NCBI GenBank assembly: GCA_023667385.1 | Contig: JAMPAE010000075.1 | Location: 1 to 7,034 of the forward strand | Direction of reading: 5' to 3' | DNA length: 7,034 nt | DNA from: Ruminococcus sp. | GTDB lineage: Bacteria; Bacillota; Clostridia; Oscillospirales; Acutalibacteraceae | In this document: piece by piece, positions 1 to 6,847 of the stretch | Layout of the letters: every line of letters begins with the position of its first letter | Position numbering within the stretch: the first letter of the stretch is position 1 | Notes under the pieces: generated by a model | What the model was told of the DNA's origin: nothing | What the model saw: the letters and a program-made list of their open reading frames with translations, nothing else | Databases searched by the model: none | Program-made: the position numbers and the translations under genes

Positions 1-1056
1 CTGCTGACCGTAGTCAACCTTTTTAATTCTTGGATATTCAGGCCACGGGTTGCTTTCCGTCCTTTGAGATGGCGGTTCGGGCATCATTTCAAGCTGAGTA
101 ACACTTTTTGCGCCATGGCGTATCGACGTGCCGACGCAGTCATTACCTGTGTCACCGCCGCCGACAATAACAACGTCTTTATCTTTTGCACTGACAAAAG
201 TACCCTCTTTGAGTCCGCAGTTAAGCAGGCTTTTTGTTGTGCTTGTGAGGAAATCAACAGCATAGTAAATGCCGCTCATATCGGGCGTTGTTTTAAAAAT
301 ATTCCTCGCCTTTCTTGCACCGCAGCAAAGAACAACAGCATCGTAATCCGCAAGAAGTTTCTGTGCCTTTGATTTACTGTTTACGTTAAATGAAGTCACA
401 AACTCCACGCCCTGCTTTTTCATGAGCGCAATTCGCCTGTCAACAATTTTTTTATCAAGCTTCATGTTCGGGATGCCATACATCAGCAAGCCTCCCGGCT
501 TATCGTCACGCTCAAAAACGGTCACGTTGTGCCCTCTGTGATTAAGCTGATCGGCAACCGCAAGCCCTGACGGACCTGAGCCAATGACTGCAACCTTCTT
601 ATCTGTGCGCACAGACGGCTGTGCATCGCTTATCAGGTTATGCTCAAAGGCATATTCAATAATTGAAAGCTCGTTATCATGAACGGTTACCGGCTCGCCG
701 TTATATCCGCAGGTGCAGGCGCACTCGCACAGTGCCGGGCAGACTCTGCCTGTAAATTCTGGGAAATTGTTCGTTTTAAGAAGCCTTGAAAGTGCGTGGC
801 TCCAGTTTCCGTTATATATTTCGTCGTTCCATTCGGGAATCAAGTTGTGCAGCGGGCATCCTGTTCTCATGCCCGAAAGCACCATGCCTGACTGACAAAA
901 CGGAACGCCGCAGTTCATGCATCTGCCGCCTTGCTCACGTCTGTCTTTGACGGAAAGCATCGTGTGAAACTCATCAAAATTTTTGATTCGGTCTTTTGGC
1001 GGTATCGTAAAGTTACCGCTCCTTTTGTAATCGAGAAATCCTGTATCTTTACCCAT
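1..1056 (-). CDS. gltD: Glutamate synthase small (beta) subunit, 3' end cut by window edge
   Basis: This is the small subunit of NAD(P)H-dependent glutamate synthase. In the family it oxidises NAD(P)H on FAD and passes electrons through iron-sulfur clusters to GltB. The reading frame is open for 352 codons from the ATG at 1056 to the window edge; the family is usually near 480-500 residues, so roughly the last quarter is missing. Cysteines 46, 49 and 54 (CMNCGVPFC) followed by C67-P68 form the first N-terminal cluster motif, and CPALCECACTC at 106-116 forms the second. A Rossmann FAD motif VIGSGPSG lies at 157-164, with the ERDDKPGGLLMYGIP stretch after it. A second dinucleotide motif GGGDTGNDCVGT at 299-310 should bind NAD(P)H. 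The start is supported by GGGAGGTG at 1063-1070, six bases from the ATG. It lies 14 bases after the gltB stop, so it is the second gene of the operon. It continues past position 1 and no stop is seen. Confidence 0.96.
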   Translation of the reverse strand, partial: MGKDTGFLDYKRSGNFTIPPKDRIKNFDEFHTMLSVKDRREQGGRCMNCGVPFCQSGMVLSGMRTGCPLHNLIPEWNDEIYNGNWSHALSRLLKTNNFPEFTGRVCPALCECACTCGYNGEPVTVHDNELSIIEYAFEHNLISDAQPSVRTDKKVAVIGSGPSGLAVADQLNHRGHNVTVFERDDKPGGLLMYGIPNMKLDKKIVDRRIALMKKQGVEFVTSFNVNSKSKAQKLLADYDAVVLCCGARKARNIFKTTPDMSGIYYAVDFLTSTTKSLLNCGLKEGTFVSAKDKDVVIVGGGDTGNDCVGTSIRHGAKSVTQLEMMPEPPSQRTESNPWPEYPRIKKVDYGQQ

Positions 1057-1070
1057 GTTGTGCACCTCCC

Positions 1071-4000
1071 TTATTTCAAATTAGCATAAAATGCTTCAAT
1101 TTCAGCCTGGTCACGGCTCATGCCTTTTTCTTCCATGAGCGAAATTGATTGAAGCATTTTTGCATAGTCAACGGGAACAATTTTCTTGAAATTATGCTTA
1201 TATGCATCAAAATCATCCAATATGCGCTTTGCTTTCGGTGATTTTGTTTCTTTATAATGCTTTGAAATCAGGCTGTAAAGTTCCTCAAATTCATATTTTT
1301 CACAAACTTCGTGCATGGTGATCATATCTTTGTTCACTTTCAGATAAAGATCATGATTTTCATCAAGAACATAGGCAATGCCGCCGCTCATTCCTGCAGC
1401 AAAGTTTTTGCCTGTTGAGCCGAGAATCACAACCATACCGCCTGTCATGTATTCACAGCCGTGATCTCCAACGCCTTCAACCACTGCGGTTGCGCCGGAA
1501 TTACGCACACAAAAACGTTCGCCGGCAATACCTGCGATGAATGCGCTGCCTGCTGTTGCACCATAAAGTGCAACGTTGCCGATGATGATGTTTTCATCGG
1601 GTTTGAAAGCTGCTTCTTTCGGCGGATAAATCACGAGCTTACCGCCTGAAAGTCCCTTGCCGAAATAGTCGTTGCTGTCACCCTCAACTTTGAGAGTAAG
1701 TCCTTTTGGTATAAACGCACCAAGCGACTGACCGGCACCGCCCTTGAAGTTAACGGTGTAGGTATCATCCTTGAGCGATGAGCCGAAGCGCTTTGTGATT
1801 TCAGAGCCGAGGATTGTGCCCGCAGTTCTGTTAGTGCTGGTAATCTCGGTTGTTACGGACGCTTTTTCCCGCTTTTCAAAGTGAGGAAGCATTGCCGGAA
1901 TCAAAGTTTCAACGTCAAGGGTGCTCTGAAGCTCAAAATCAAAAATGTCATTCGGGTTAAAATGAAGCTGTGCATCCTCTTTGAACGGATTATTGATAAT
2001 TGCAGACATATCAACCTTAGATGCACGCTGAGTGATTGTTTTGTCACGAACACGAAGCAGATCGCTTCTGCCAACCAGCTCGTCAACCGTGCGCACGCCA
2101 AGCTGCGCCATGATTTCACGAAGCTGCATTGCGATGAAGTTCATGAAATTGATGACGTATTCCTTTTTGCCTGTGAAGCGTTTGCGAAGCTCCGGGTTTT
2201 GTGTTGCAATGCCAACAGGGCAGGTGTCAAGGTTGCAAACACGCATCATCATGCATCCCATGCAAATCAGCGGTGCGGTTGCAAAGCCGAATTCCTCTGC
2301 GCCGAGCATTGCCGCAATTGCAACGTCACGGCCGGACATGAGCTTACCGTCGGCTTCAATAATCACACGTGAGCGCAGACCGTTCATAATAAGCGTCTGA
2401 TGCGTTTCGGCAACGCCAAGCTCCCATGGCAAGCCTGCATTGTGAATTGAGCTTTTCGGTGCTGCCCCTGTTCCGCCGTCATAGCCAGAAATAAGCACAA
2501 CCTGAGCACCCGCCTTTGCAACACCGGCAGCAATTGTGCCAACGCCGCATTCCGAAACAAGCTTAACCGAAATTCGTGCATCACGGTTTGCATTTTTCAG
2601 GTCATATATCAACTGAGCCAAATCTTCAATTGAATAGATGTCATGGTGCGGCGGCGGCGAAATCAAAGAAACACCCGGAGTTGAATAGCGTGTTTTTGCA
2701 ATCCACGGATAAACCTTTTTGCCGGGCAGATGGCCGCCCTCACCCGGTTTTGCGCCCTGAGCCATTTTAATTTGAATTTCTTTTGCGCTGTTGAGGTATT
2801 CACTGGTAACGCCGAAACGTCCGGATGCAACCTGCTTGATTGCGCTGCAACAATCGGATTTGAGCCTTTCGGGCAGTTCACCGCCCTCACCTGAGTTTGA
2901 TTTTCCGCCAAGCGCATTCATTGCCTGAGCAAGGCATTCATGCGCCTCCTGCGAAATTGAGCCATATGACATTGCGCCCGTTTTGAAGCGCTTAACAATG
3001 TTTTCAACAGGTTCAACCTCTTCAATCGGAATCGGCTCAGTCTCATCAAAATTGAACTCAAGCAAACCTCTGAGCGTGTGCGGCACATCGGAATCCACAA
3101 GCTTAGTATATTCCTTAAACTTTTCATAGTCACCCTCTCTGGTTGCCCTTTGAAGGGTAATGATGGTTTCGGGGCTATAGAGATGGTCGTCCTTATCACT
3201 GCCGCTTCTGAGCTTATGATCGCCGCTGCTGTCAAGCGTGATGTCAATACCCAAACCAAGCGGGTCAAACGCATGAGAATGACGCCACTTTACGCCCTCA
3301 TCAATTTCCGCAAGACCAATGCCTTCAACCCTGCTGGTTGTGTTTGAAAAATACTTATCTATAACGGCTTTTTCAATGCCGATAACCTCAAAAATCTGTG
3401 CCGATTGATATGACTGCAAAGTTGAAATACCCATTTTTGAAGCAATTTTAACAATACCGTGAAGCACAGCACTGCAATAGTCATCAATCGCAACGTGCAA
3501 ATCCTTGTCAAGAATACCAAGACCGATGAGTTCTTCGATTGATTCAACTGCAAGATAAGGACAAACTGCACGTGCGCCAAAGCCAAGCAGCGTTGCAAAA
3601 TGATGGACACTTCTCGGCTCGCCTGTTTCGATAATAATGGAAACGGCAGTTCTTTTCTTTGTTCTGATCAAATGATTTTCAACGGCAGAAACCGCAAGCA
3701 GTGACGGAATTGCAACATGGTTTTCGTCAACGCCTTTATCCGAAAGGATGATGATGTTGTTTCCGTTTTTATATGCACGGTCAACCGCAACAAAAAGCTG
3801 ATCGAGTGCACGTTCAAGCGGCGTGCTGATGTAATAAAGCAATGAAATTGTTTGCACCTTGAAGCCGGGCTTGTTCATGCTGCGAATTTTGAGCATATCA
3901 ATATTAGTCAAAATCGGATGCCTGATTTGAAGCACGTTGCAGTTTTCTGCCTTTTCTTCAAGCAGGTTACCGTCCGAGCCAATGTAAACACAGGTATCCG

Positions 4001-5591
4001 TGACAATCTCCTCCCTGATTGCGTCAATCGGAGGATTGGTTACCTGAGCAAAAATCTGCTTGAAATAGTTAAACAGCGGCTGGTGCTTATCCGAAAGCAC
4101 AGCAAGCGGAATGTCAACGCCCATTGCAGCAGTTTGCTCTGCGCCGTTTTTTGCCATGGGCAAAATTGTTGTTTTAACATCCTCATAGGTATAACCAAAA
4201 GCTTTATAAAGCAGGTCACGCTCCTGCTGAGTGTGAGTATGCGCCTTGACGTTAGGAATCGGAAGCTCATCAAGGTGAACAAGGTTTGCATCAACCCATT
4301 CACCGTAAGGCTGCCTGCTTGCATAGTAATCTTTCAGCTCAGCATCGTCAATCACACGTTTTGCCTTTGTGTCAACAAGAAGCATTTTTCCCGGCTCAAG
4401 ACGAGACTTCTTTGTGATTTTGCTTTGATCAACGTCAAGCACGCCAACCTCAGATGAAAGCACAAGATAGCCATCATCTGTGATGTAATAACGTGACGGG
4501 CGAAGTCCGTTTCTGTCAAGCGTTGCACCAACAACGTCACCATCAGAGAAAAGGATTGCAGCAGGACCGTCCCACGGTTCCATCATGGTTGAATAGTATT
4601 CATAAAAATCACGCTTTTTGCGGCTCATACCCTTGACGTTGCGCCACGGTTCGGGAATCACCATCATCATTGCAAGCGGCAGCGAGATACCGTTCATGAC
4701 AAGAAATTCAATTGTGTTGTCAAGCATTGATGAATCTGAGCCTGAAGTGTCAACAACAGGCAGCACCTTATCCATGTCATCACGCATAATCGGCGAATCC
4801 ATGGTTTCCTCACGGGAAAGCATTCTGTCGATGTTGCCCCTGATTGTGTTGATTTCGCCGTTGTGGAGAATATATCTGTTTGGATGAGCACGCTCCCAGC
4901 TTGGGTTCGTGTTTGTGGAAAACCTTGAGTGAACAAGCGCAATTGCGGATTTATAGCTTTCGCTTTGCAAATCGCAATAAAATTTGCGAAGCTGATGAAC
5001 AAGGAACATACCTTTATATACAATTGTGCGGCATGAAAGCGACGGAACATAGATGTTATCCGTGCTCTGCTCAAAAATGCGCCTTGCAATATAAAGCTTG
5101 CGCTCAAATTCAATGTCGGTTTGACATTCGGCAGGTCTTTTGATGAATACCTGCTCAATATACGGCATACAACTGATTGCCTTTTCACCAAGTACACCCG
5201 GGCAAGTCGGTACACTGCGCCAGAACAAAAGCTCCAGCCCCTCACGTTTTGCAATGACTTCAAACAGCTTTTTTGCCTGATTTCTTGCAAGTGTTTCCTG
5301 CGGGAAGAAGAACATACCAACACCGTAGTTTCTTTCGCCGCCAAGATTAACACCCTTTTCTTTTGCGGCTGCCGAGAAAAATTCATGCGAAATCTGAAGC
5401 ATGATACCAACGCCGTCACCTGTTTCACCTGCGGCATCCTTACCGGCACGGTGCTCAAGCTTTTCAACAATTTTCAGCGCATCGTCAACAACCTTGTGGC
5501 TTTTTTCGCCGTTGATGCTGATTACTGCACCAATACCACAGGCATCATGTTCAAATGCACTGTCATATAAGCCCTTTTGGATTCTTTTCAT
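1071..5591 (-). CDS. gltB: Glutamate synthase large (alpha) subunit
   Basis: GltB hydrolyses glutamine, channels the ammonia internally and reductively aminates 2-oxoglutarate to glutamate, using electrons from GltD. It acts in the cytoplasm in the GS-GOGAT ammonium assimilation cycle. The protein is 1506 residues, full length for the family. A 17-residue propeptide precedes Cys18 (DACGIG), the expected N-terminal nucleophile after processing. The class II glutamine amidotransferase domain covers about 18-430, with HSRFSTNTNPSW near 221-232 and LHNGEINT near 240-248. A central domain spans about 450-770. The FMN-binding synthase barrel spans about 850-1175, with GEGG near 900, KPGEGGHLPG near 948-957 and GYDGGTGAAP near 1036-1045. 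C1113, C1119 and C1124 (C-x5-C-x4-C, then PVGIATQ) match the 3Fe-4S ligands. The GXGXG beta-helix domain lies at about 1245-1425. The start is set by GGAGGTG at 5600-5606, eight bases from the ATG. I see no frameshift or missing catalytic residue. Confidence 0.98.
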   Translation of the reverse strand: MKRIQKGLYDSAFEHDACGIGAVISINGEKSHKVVDDALKIVEKLEHRAGKDAAGETGDGVGIMLQISHEFFSAAAKEKGVNLGGERNYGVGMFFFPQETLARNQAKKLFEVIAKREGLELLFWRSVPTCPGVLGEKAISCMPYIEQVFIKRPAECQTDIEFERKLYIARRIFEQSTDNIYVPSLSCRTIVYKGMFLVHQLRKFYCDLQSESYKSAIALVHSRFSTNTNPSWERAHPNRYILHNGEINTIRGNIDRMLSREETMDSPIMRDDMDKVLPVVDTSGSDSSMLDNTIEFLVMNGISLPLAMMMVIPEPWRNVKGMSRKKRDFYEYYSTMMEPWDGPAAILFSDGDVVGATLDRNGLRPSRYYITDDGYLVLSSEVGVLDVDQSKITKKSRLEPGKMLLVDTKAKRVIDDAELKDYYASRQPYGEWVDANLVHLDELPIPNVKAHTHTQQERDLLYKAFGYTYEDVKTTILPMAKNGAEQTAAMGVDIPLAVLSDKHQPLFNYFKQIFAQVTNPPIDAIREEIVTDTCVYIGSDGNLLEEKAENCNVLQIRHPILTNIDMLKIRSMNKPGFKVQTISLLYYISTPLERALDQLFVAVDRAYKNGNNIIILSDKGVDENHVAIPSLLAVSAVENHLIRTKKRTAVSIIIETGEPRSVHHFATLLGFGARAVCPYLAVESIEELIGLGILDKDLHVAIDDYCSAVLHGIVKIASKMGISTLQSYQSAQIFEVIGIEKAVIDKYFSNTTSRVEGIGLAEIDEGVKWRHSHAFDPLGLGIDITLDSSGDHKLRSGSDKDDHLYSPETIITLQRATREGDYEKFKEYTKLVDSDVPHTLRGLLEFNFDETEPIPIEEVEPVENIVKRFKTGAMSYGSISQEAHECLAQAMNALGGKSNSGEGGELPERLKSDCCSAIKQVASGRFGVTSEYLNSAKEIQIKMAQGAKPGEGGHLPGKKVYPWIAKTRYSTPGVSLISPPPHHDIYSIEDLAQLIYDLKNANRDARISVKLVSECGVGTIAAGVAKAGAQVVLISGYDGGTGAAPKSSIHNAGLPWELGVAETHQTLIMNGLRSRVIIEADGKLMSGRDVAIAAMLGAEEFGFATAPLICMGCMMMRVCNLDTCPVGIATQNPELRKRFTGKKEYVINFMNFIAMQLREIMAQLGVRTVDELVGRSDLLRVRDKTITQRASKVDMSAIINNPFKEDAQLHFNPNDIFDFELQSTLDVETLIPAMLPHFEKREKASVTTEITSTNRTAGTILGSEITKRFGSSLKDDTYTVNFKGGAGQSLGAFIPKGLTLKVEGDSNDYFGKGLSGGKLVIYPPKEAAFKPDENIIIGNVALYGATAGSAFIAGIAGERFCVRNSGATAVVEGVGDHGCEYMTGGMVVILGSTGKNFAAGMSGGIAYVLDENHDLYLKVNKDMITMHEVCEKYEFEELYSLISKHYKETKSPKAKRILDDFDAYKHNFKKIVPVDYAKMLQSISLMEEKGMSRDQAEIEAFYANLK

Positions 5592-5599
5592 ATATATTT

Positions 5600-5620
5600 C
5601 ACCTCCGGCACAAATGTGCC
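5600..5620 (-). promoter_or_regulatory. gltB Shine-Dalgarno with an adjoining perfect small hairpin
   Basis: On the minus strand GGCACATTTGTGCC (5620 to 5607) is a perfect inverted repeat. It can form a 5-6 base-pair hairpin that directly abuts the Shine-Dalgarno GGAGGTG (5606 to 5600), eight bases before the gltB ATG. It could tune ribosome access or protect the mRNA end after terminator readthrough. The sequence and the repeat are seen directly; the role is inference, and the stem does not itself sequester the GGAGG bases. Confidence 0.5.
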
Positions 5621-5655
5621 AAATAAAAAAGAGCGCATTCCACCAAGGAAAGCGC
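5621..5655 (-). terminator. Intrinsic terminator in the gltB leader, possible attenuator
   Basis: Reading the minus strand, GCGCTTTCC (5655-5647), loop TTGGT (5646-5642) and GGAATGCGC (5641-5633) form a nine-position stem with one T/T mismatch. After two bases come six T (5630-5625), then ATTT. This is a standard rho-independent terminator shape. It ends 29 bases before the gltB ATG. It can stop transcripts coming from the upstream cotransporter gene, but the best gltB promoter also lies upstream of it, so transcripts for gltBD must read through it. There is no comparable T run on the plus strand, so it is not bidirectional. Confidence 0.7.
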
Positions 5656-5684
5656 CTTTGCTTGCTTTATATATTACACTATAT
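5648..5684 (-). promoter_or_regulatory. Candidate ANTAR-type antiterminator, two hexaloop hairpins
   Basis: The second hairpin is stem AAGC (5663-5660), loop AAAGGC (5659-5654) and stem GCTT (5653-5650). An extra G5665-C5648 pair can form across a mismatch. It uses the first six bases of the terminator's 5' arm, so the two folds exclude each other. Its loop has A at 1 and G at 4. A first hairpin may form from ATAT (5684-5681), loop AGTGTA (5680-5675) and ATAT (5674-5671), again with A1 and G4, seven bases upstream. Paired hexaloops with A1/G4, the second overlapping a terminator, are the known RNA target of ANTAR antiterminators such as EutV. Against this, the stems are short, the first is A/U only, and it overlaps the best -10 box. 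I treat this as a hypothesis. Confidence 0.27.
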
Positions 5685-5699
5685 CTTCCGTCAAGTCAA
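5671..5699 (-). promoter_or_regulatory. Predicted sigma-70-type promoter for gltBD
   Basis: On the minus strand TTGACT (5699-5694) and TAATAT (5676-5671) are separated by exactly 17 bases, close to the vegetative consensus. Transcription should begin near 5664-5666, giving a leader of about 75 bases that contains the terminator hairpin and the hairpin beside the ribosome site. No alternative -35/-10 pair fits between the terminator T run and the start codon. The start point is predicted, not measured. If the upstream AxxGxx hairpin is real and transcribed, the true promoter must lie further upstream. Confidence 0.68.
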
Positions 5700-5764
5700 C
5701 AGAAAATTGTTAAAAATTCATAGAATTAATCAGTTACATTTGTTGATATAAACTAAATCAGCAC

Positions 5765-6712
5765 TTATTTTATGATTTTTATCCGCCTCTCAACAATTAC
5801 ATCCGCCATTTTTGCAAGCTGATTTCCAAACGGAAGAAGAATAATGGTTGATGCCACATTGAAAACCACATGAGCCACGCTGACCATCACCGAACCGTTG
5901 CTGATTTTTTCAAGCACGGATATATAAGGGGTAACCTCACTGATGCCAATGAAGATCACTGTGCCAAAAAGATTAAAAAGCAAATGAACTGCCGCCGCTT
6001 TTTTCGCTTCTTTGTTCGCTTTGATTGAGGAAATCAGTGTCGGTATCACTGCGCCGATATTCTGCCCGAAGAGGATATACACTGACGTTTGGCAGGAAAT
6101 GAGATTGCAAGCGGCAACAGATTGCAAAATTCCAACGGTTGCAGAGGAACTTTGCATAATTGCCGTGACCGCAAAGCCGATTAAAATGCTTTTGAGCCTT
6201 CCGCTGCACGCCGCCATAAGCGCATCTGCACTTCCGTTATCCTTGAAAAATGACATGAACGAGCTCATGGAACTCATTGCAACAAAAAGCAAGCCAAAGC
6301 CAACAAGCACTGTGCCGACGGAGCTGACTTTTTTGCTTTTTGAAAACATTCTCATCACCGTTCCGATGAACACCGCAAGCGGAGCAACAGCAGAAAAATT
6401 AACGGCAATCAACAAACTGGTGACAGTTGTGCCGATGTTTGCGCCCATGATTACACCAACAGATTGGCTGAGAGTGAGCAAGCCTGCATCAATGAAACTG
6501 ACCGCCATGACTGTGGTTGCGGATGATGACTGAATTGCCGCCGTCACAATGAAGCCTGTCAGAACACCCACAATGCGATTTTTCGTGCAGAGCGAAAGCA
6601 GATTTTTCATTCGCTCACCGCAGGCATTGCGAAGTCCCTCACTCATGATGTCAATGCCGAAAAGGAACATCCCGATTGCGCAAAGCAAACCGAAAAGATT
6701 ATGTATTGTCAT
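5765..6712 (-). CDS. Na+/phosphate cotransporter-family membrane protein, short form
   Basis: This is a 315-residue polytopic membrane protein of the Na/Pi cotransporter II-related family (NptA/YjbB type). The family is associated with sodium-coupled phosphate transport or phosphate export across the cytoplasmic membrane; substrate and direction cannot be read from sequence. The two family repeats are clear: QSSSAT at 61-66 followed by GANIGT at 90-95, and QSSSAT at 187-192 followed by GQNIGA at 216-221. HLLFNLFGT at 243-251 and HVVFNVAST at 281-289 are a second repeated pair. Hydrophobic segments fill most of the chain. Many homologues carry a C-terminal PhoU-like helical domain that brings them to about 540 residues; this one stops soon after the last membrane segment with a basic tail (VERRIKIIK). 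The start is supported by GGAG at 6720-6723, seven bases from the ATG. It is upstream of gltB on the same strand, but the 173-base gap with its own promoter and terminator argues for a separate unit. Confidence 0.9.
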   Translation of the reverse strand: MTIHNLFGLLCAIGMFLFGIDIMSEGLRNACGERMKNLLSLCTKNRIVGVLTGFIVTAAIQSSSATTVMAVSFIDAGLLTLSQSVGVIMGANIGTTVTSLLIAVNFSAVAPLAVFIGTVMRMFSKSKKVSSVGTVLVGFGLLFVAMSSMSSFMSFFKDNGSADALMAACSGRLKSILIGFAVTAIMQSSSATVGILQSVAACNLISCQTSVYILFGQNIGAVIPTLISSIKANKEAKKAAAVHLLFNLFGTVIFIGISEVTPYISVLEKISNGSVMVSVAHVVFNVASTIILLPFGNQLAKMADVIVERRIKIIK

Positions 6713-6785
6713 TGAAAGTCTCCATTTAAAATTATTTCTGATTAATGTTTATGATTTGTTTTTTGCAGTTTATTCCCTTGCACAC

Positions 6786-6814
6786 TTGAAATATATCGTC
6801 AGATAAACTATAAT
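6786..6814 (+). promoter_or_regulatory. Predicted sigma-70-type promoter for the sialidase gene
   Basis: TTGAAA (6786-6791) and a perfect TATAAT (6809-6814) are separated by 17 bases. The expected start point is near 6820-6822, leaving a leader of only about 27 bases before the ATG at 6848. I see no clear operator palindrome around it. On the opposite strand of the same 135-base gap I find no convincing promoter for the divergent cotransporter gene. Confidence 0.72.
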
Positions 6815-6820
6815 TTTAAC

Positions 6821-6847
6821 GGAGGAAAAAACTTTGGAGGAAAACGA
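6821..6847 (+). promoter_or_regulatory. Tandem Shine-Dalgarno sequences before the sialidase gene
   Basis: GGAGGAAAA occurs twice, at 6821-6829 and 6836-6844. The second copy is seven bases from the ATG at 6848 and fixes that start. The first copy would fall at or next to the predicted 5' end of the mRNA. It is followed at eight bases by a TTG (6834) in another frame, which reads only 27 codons past the ATG region before meeting a TGA, so it is probably not a gene start. Confidence 0.6.

Larger units (their letters stand above)
5592..5764. other. Intergenic region between the cotransporter gene and gltB
   Basis: This is 173 bases of A/T-rich DNA with no credible coding region. From the cotransporter side it holds about 65 bases without a clear terminator; only a weak A/T hairpin, AATTC-TAT-GAATT on the minus strand, sits within 5711-5731. 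It then holds the predicted gltB promoter, the candidate antiterminator hairpins, the terminator, the small hairpin and the gltB ribosome site. The terminator at 5621-5655 is the only good candidate for ending the cotransporter transcript. Confidence 0.7.

Noticed and set aside
1881..2372. Plus-strand open frame of 163 codons
   Set aside because: It is antisense to the iron-sulfur and C-terminal part of gltB, with no ribosome site or family resemblance.
3852..4457. Plus-strand open frame of 201 codons
   Set aside because: It lies wholly antisense to the gltB coding region, has no ribosome site or recognisable motif, and its cysteine- and asparagine-rich composition is typical of a reverse-strand shadow.
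4694..5470. Minus-strand open frame of 258 codons in another frame
   Set aside because: It overlaps the glutamine amidotransferase domain of gltB, whose motifs are intact in the other frame; its own translation has no recognisable domain.
5694..5708. CodY-like half site AATTTTCTG abutting the gltB -35 box
   Set aside because: The first nine bases fit the CodY consensus but the full 15-base site has four mismatches in the other half, which is easily met by chance in A/T-rich DNA.
5711..5731. A/T-only hairpin after the cotransporter gene as its terminator
   Set aside because: The AATTC-TAT-GAATT stem has one G/C pair and only a short T run, too weak to call.
5765..6712. Cotransporter gene as a truncated pseudogene
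   Set aside because: Both repeats are complete, the start and stop are clean and short family members without a PhoU domain are known.
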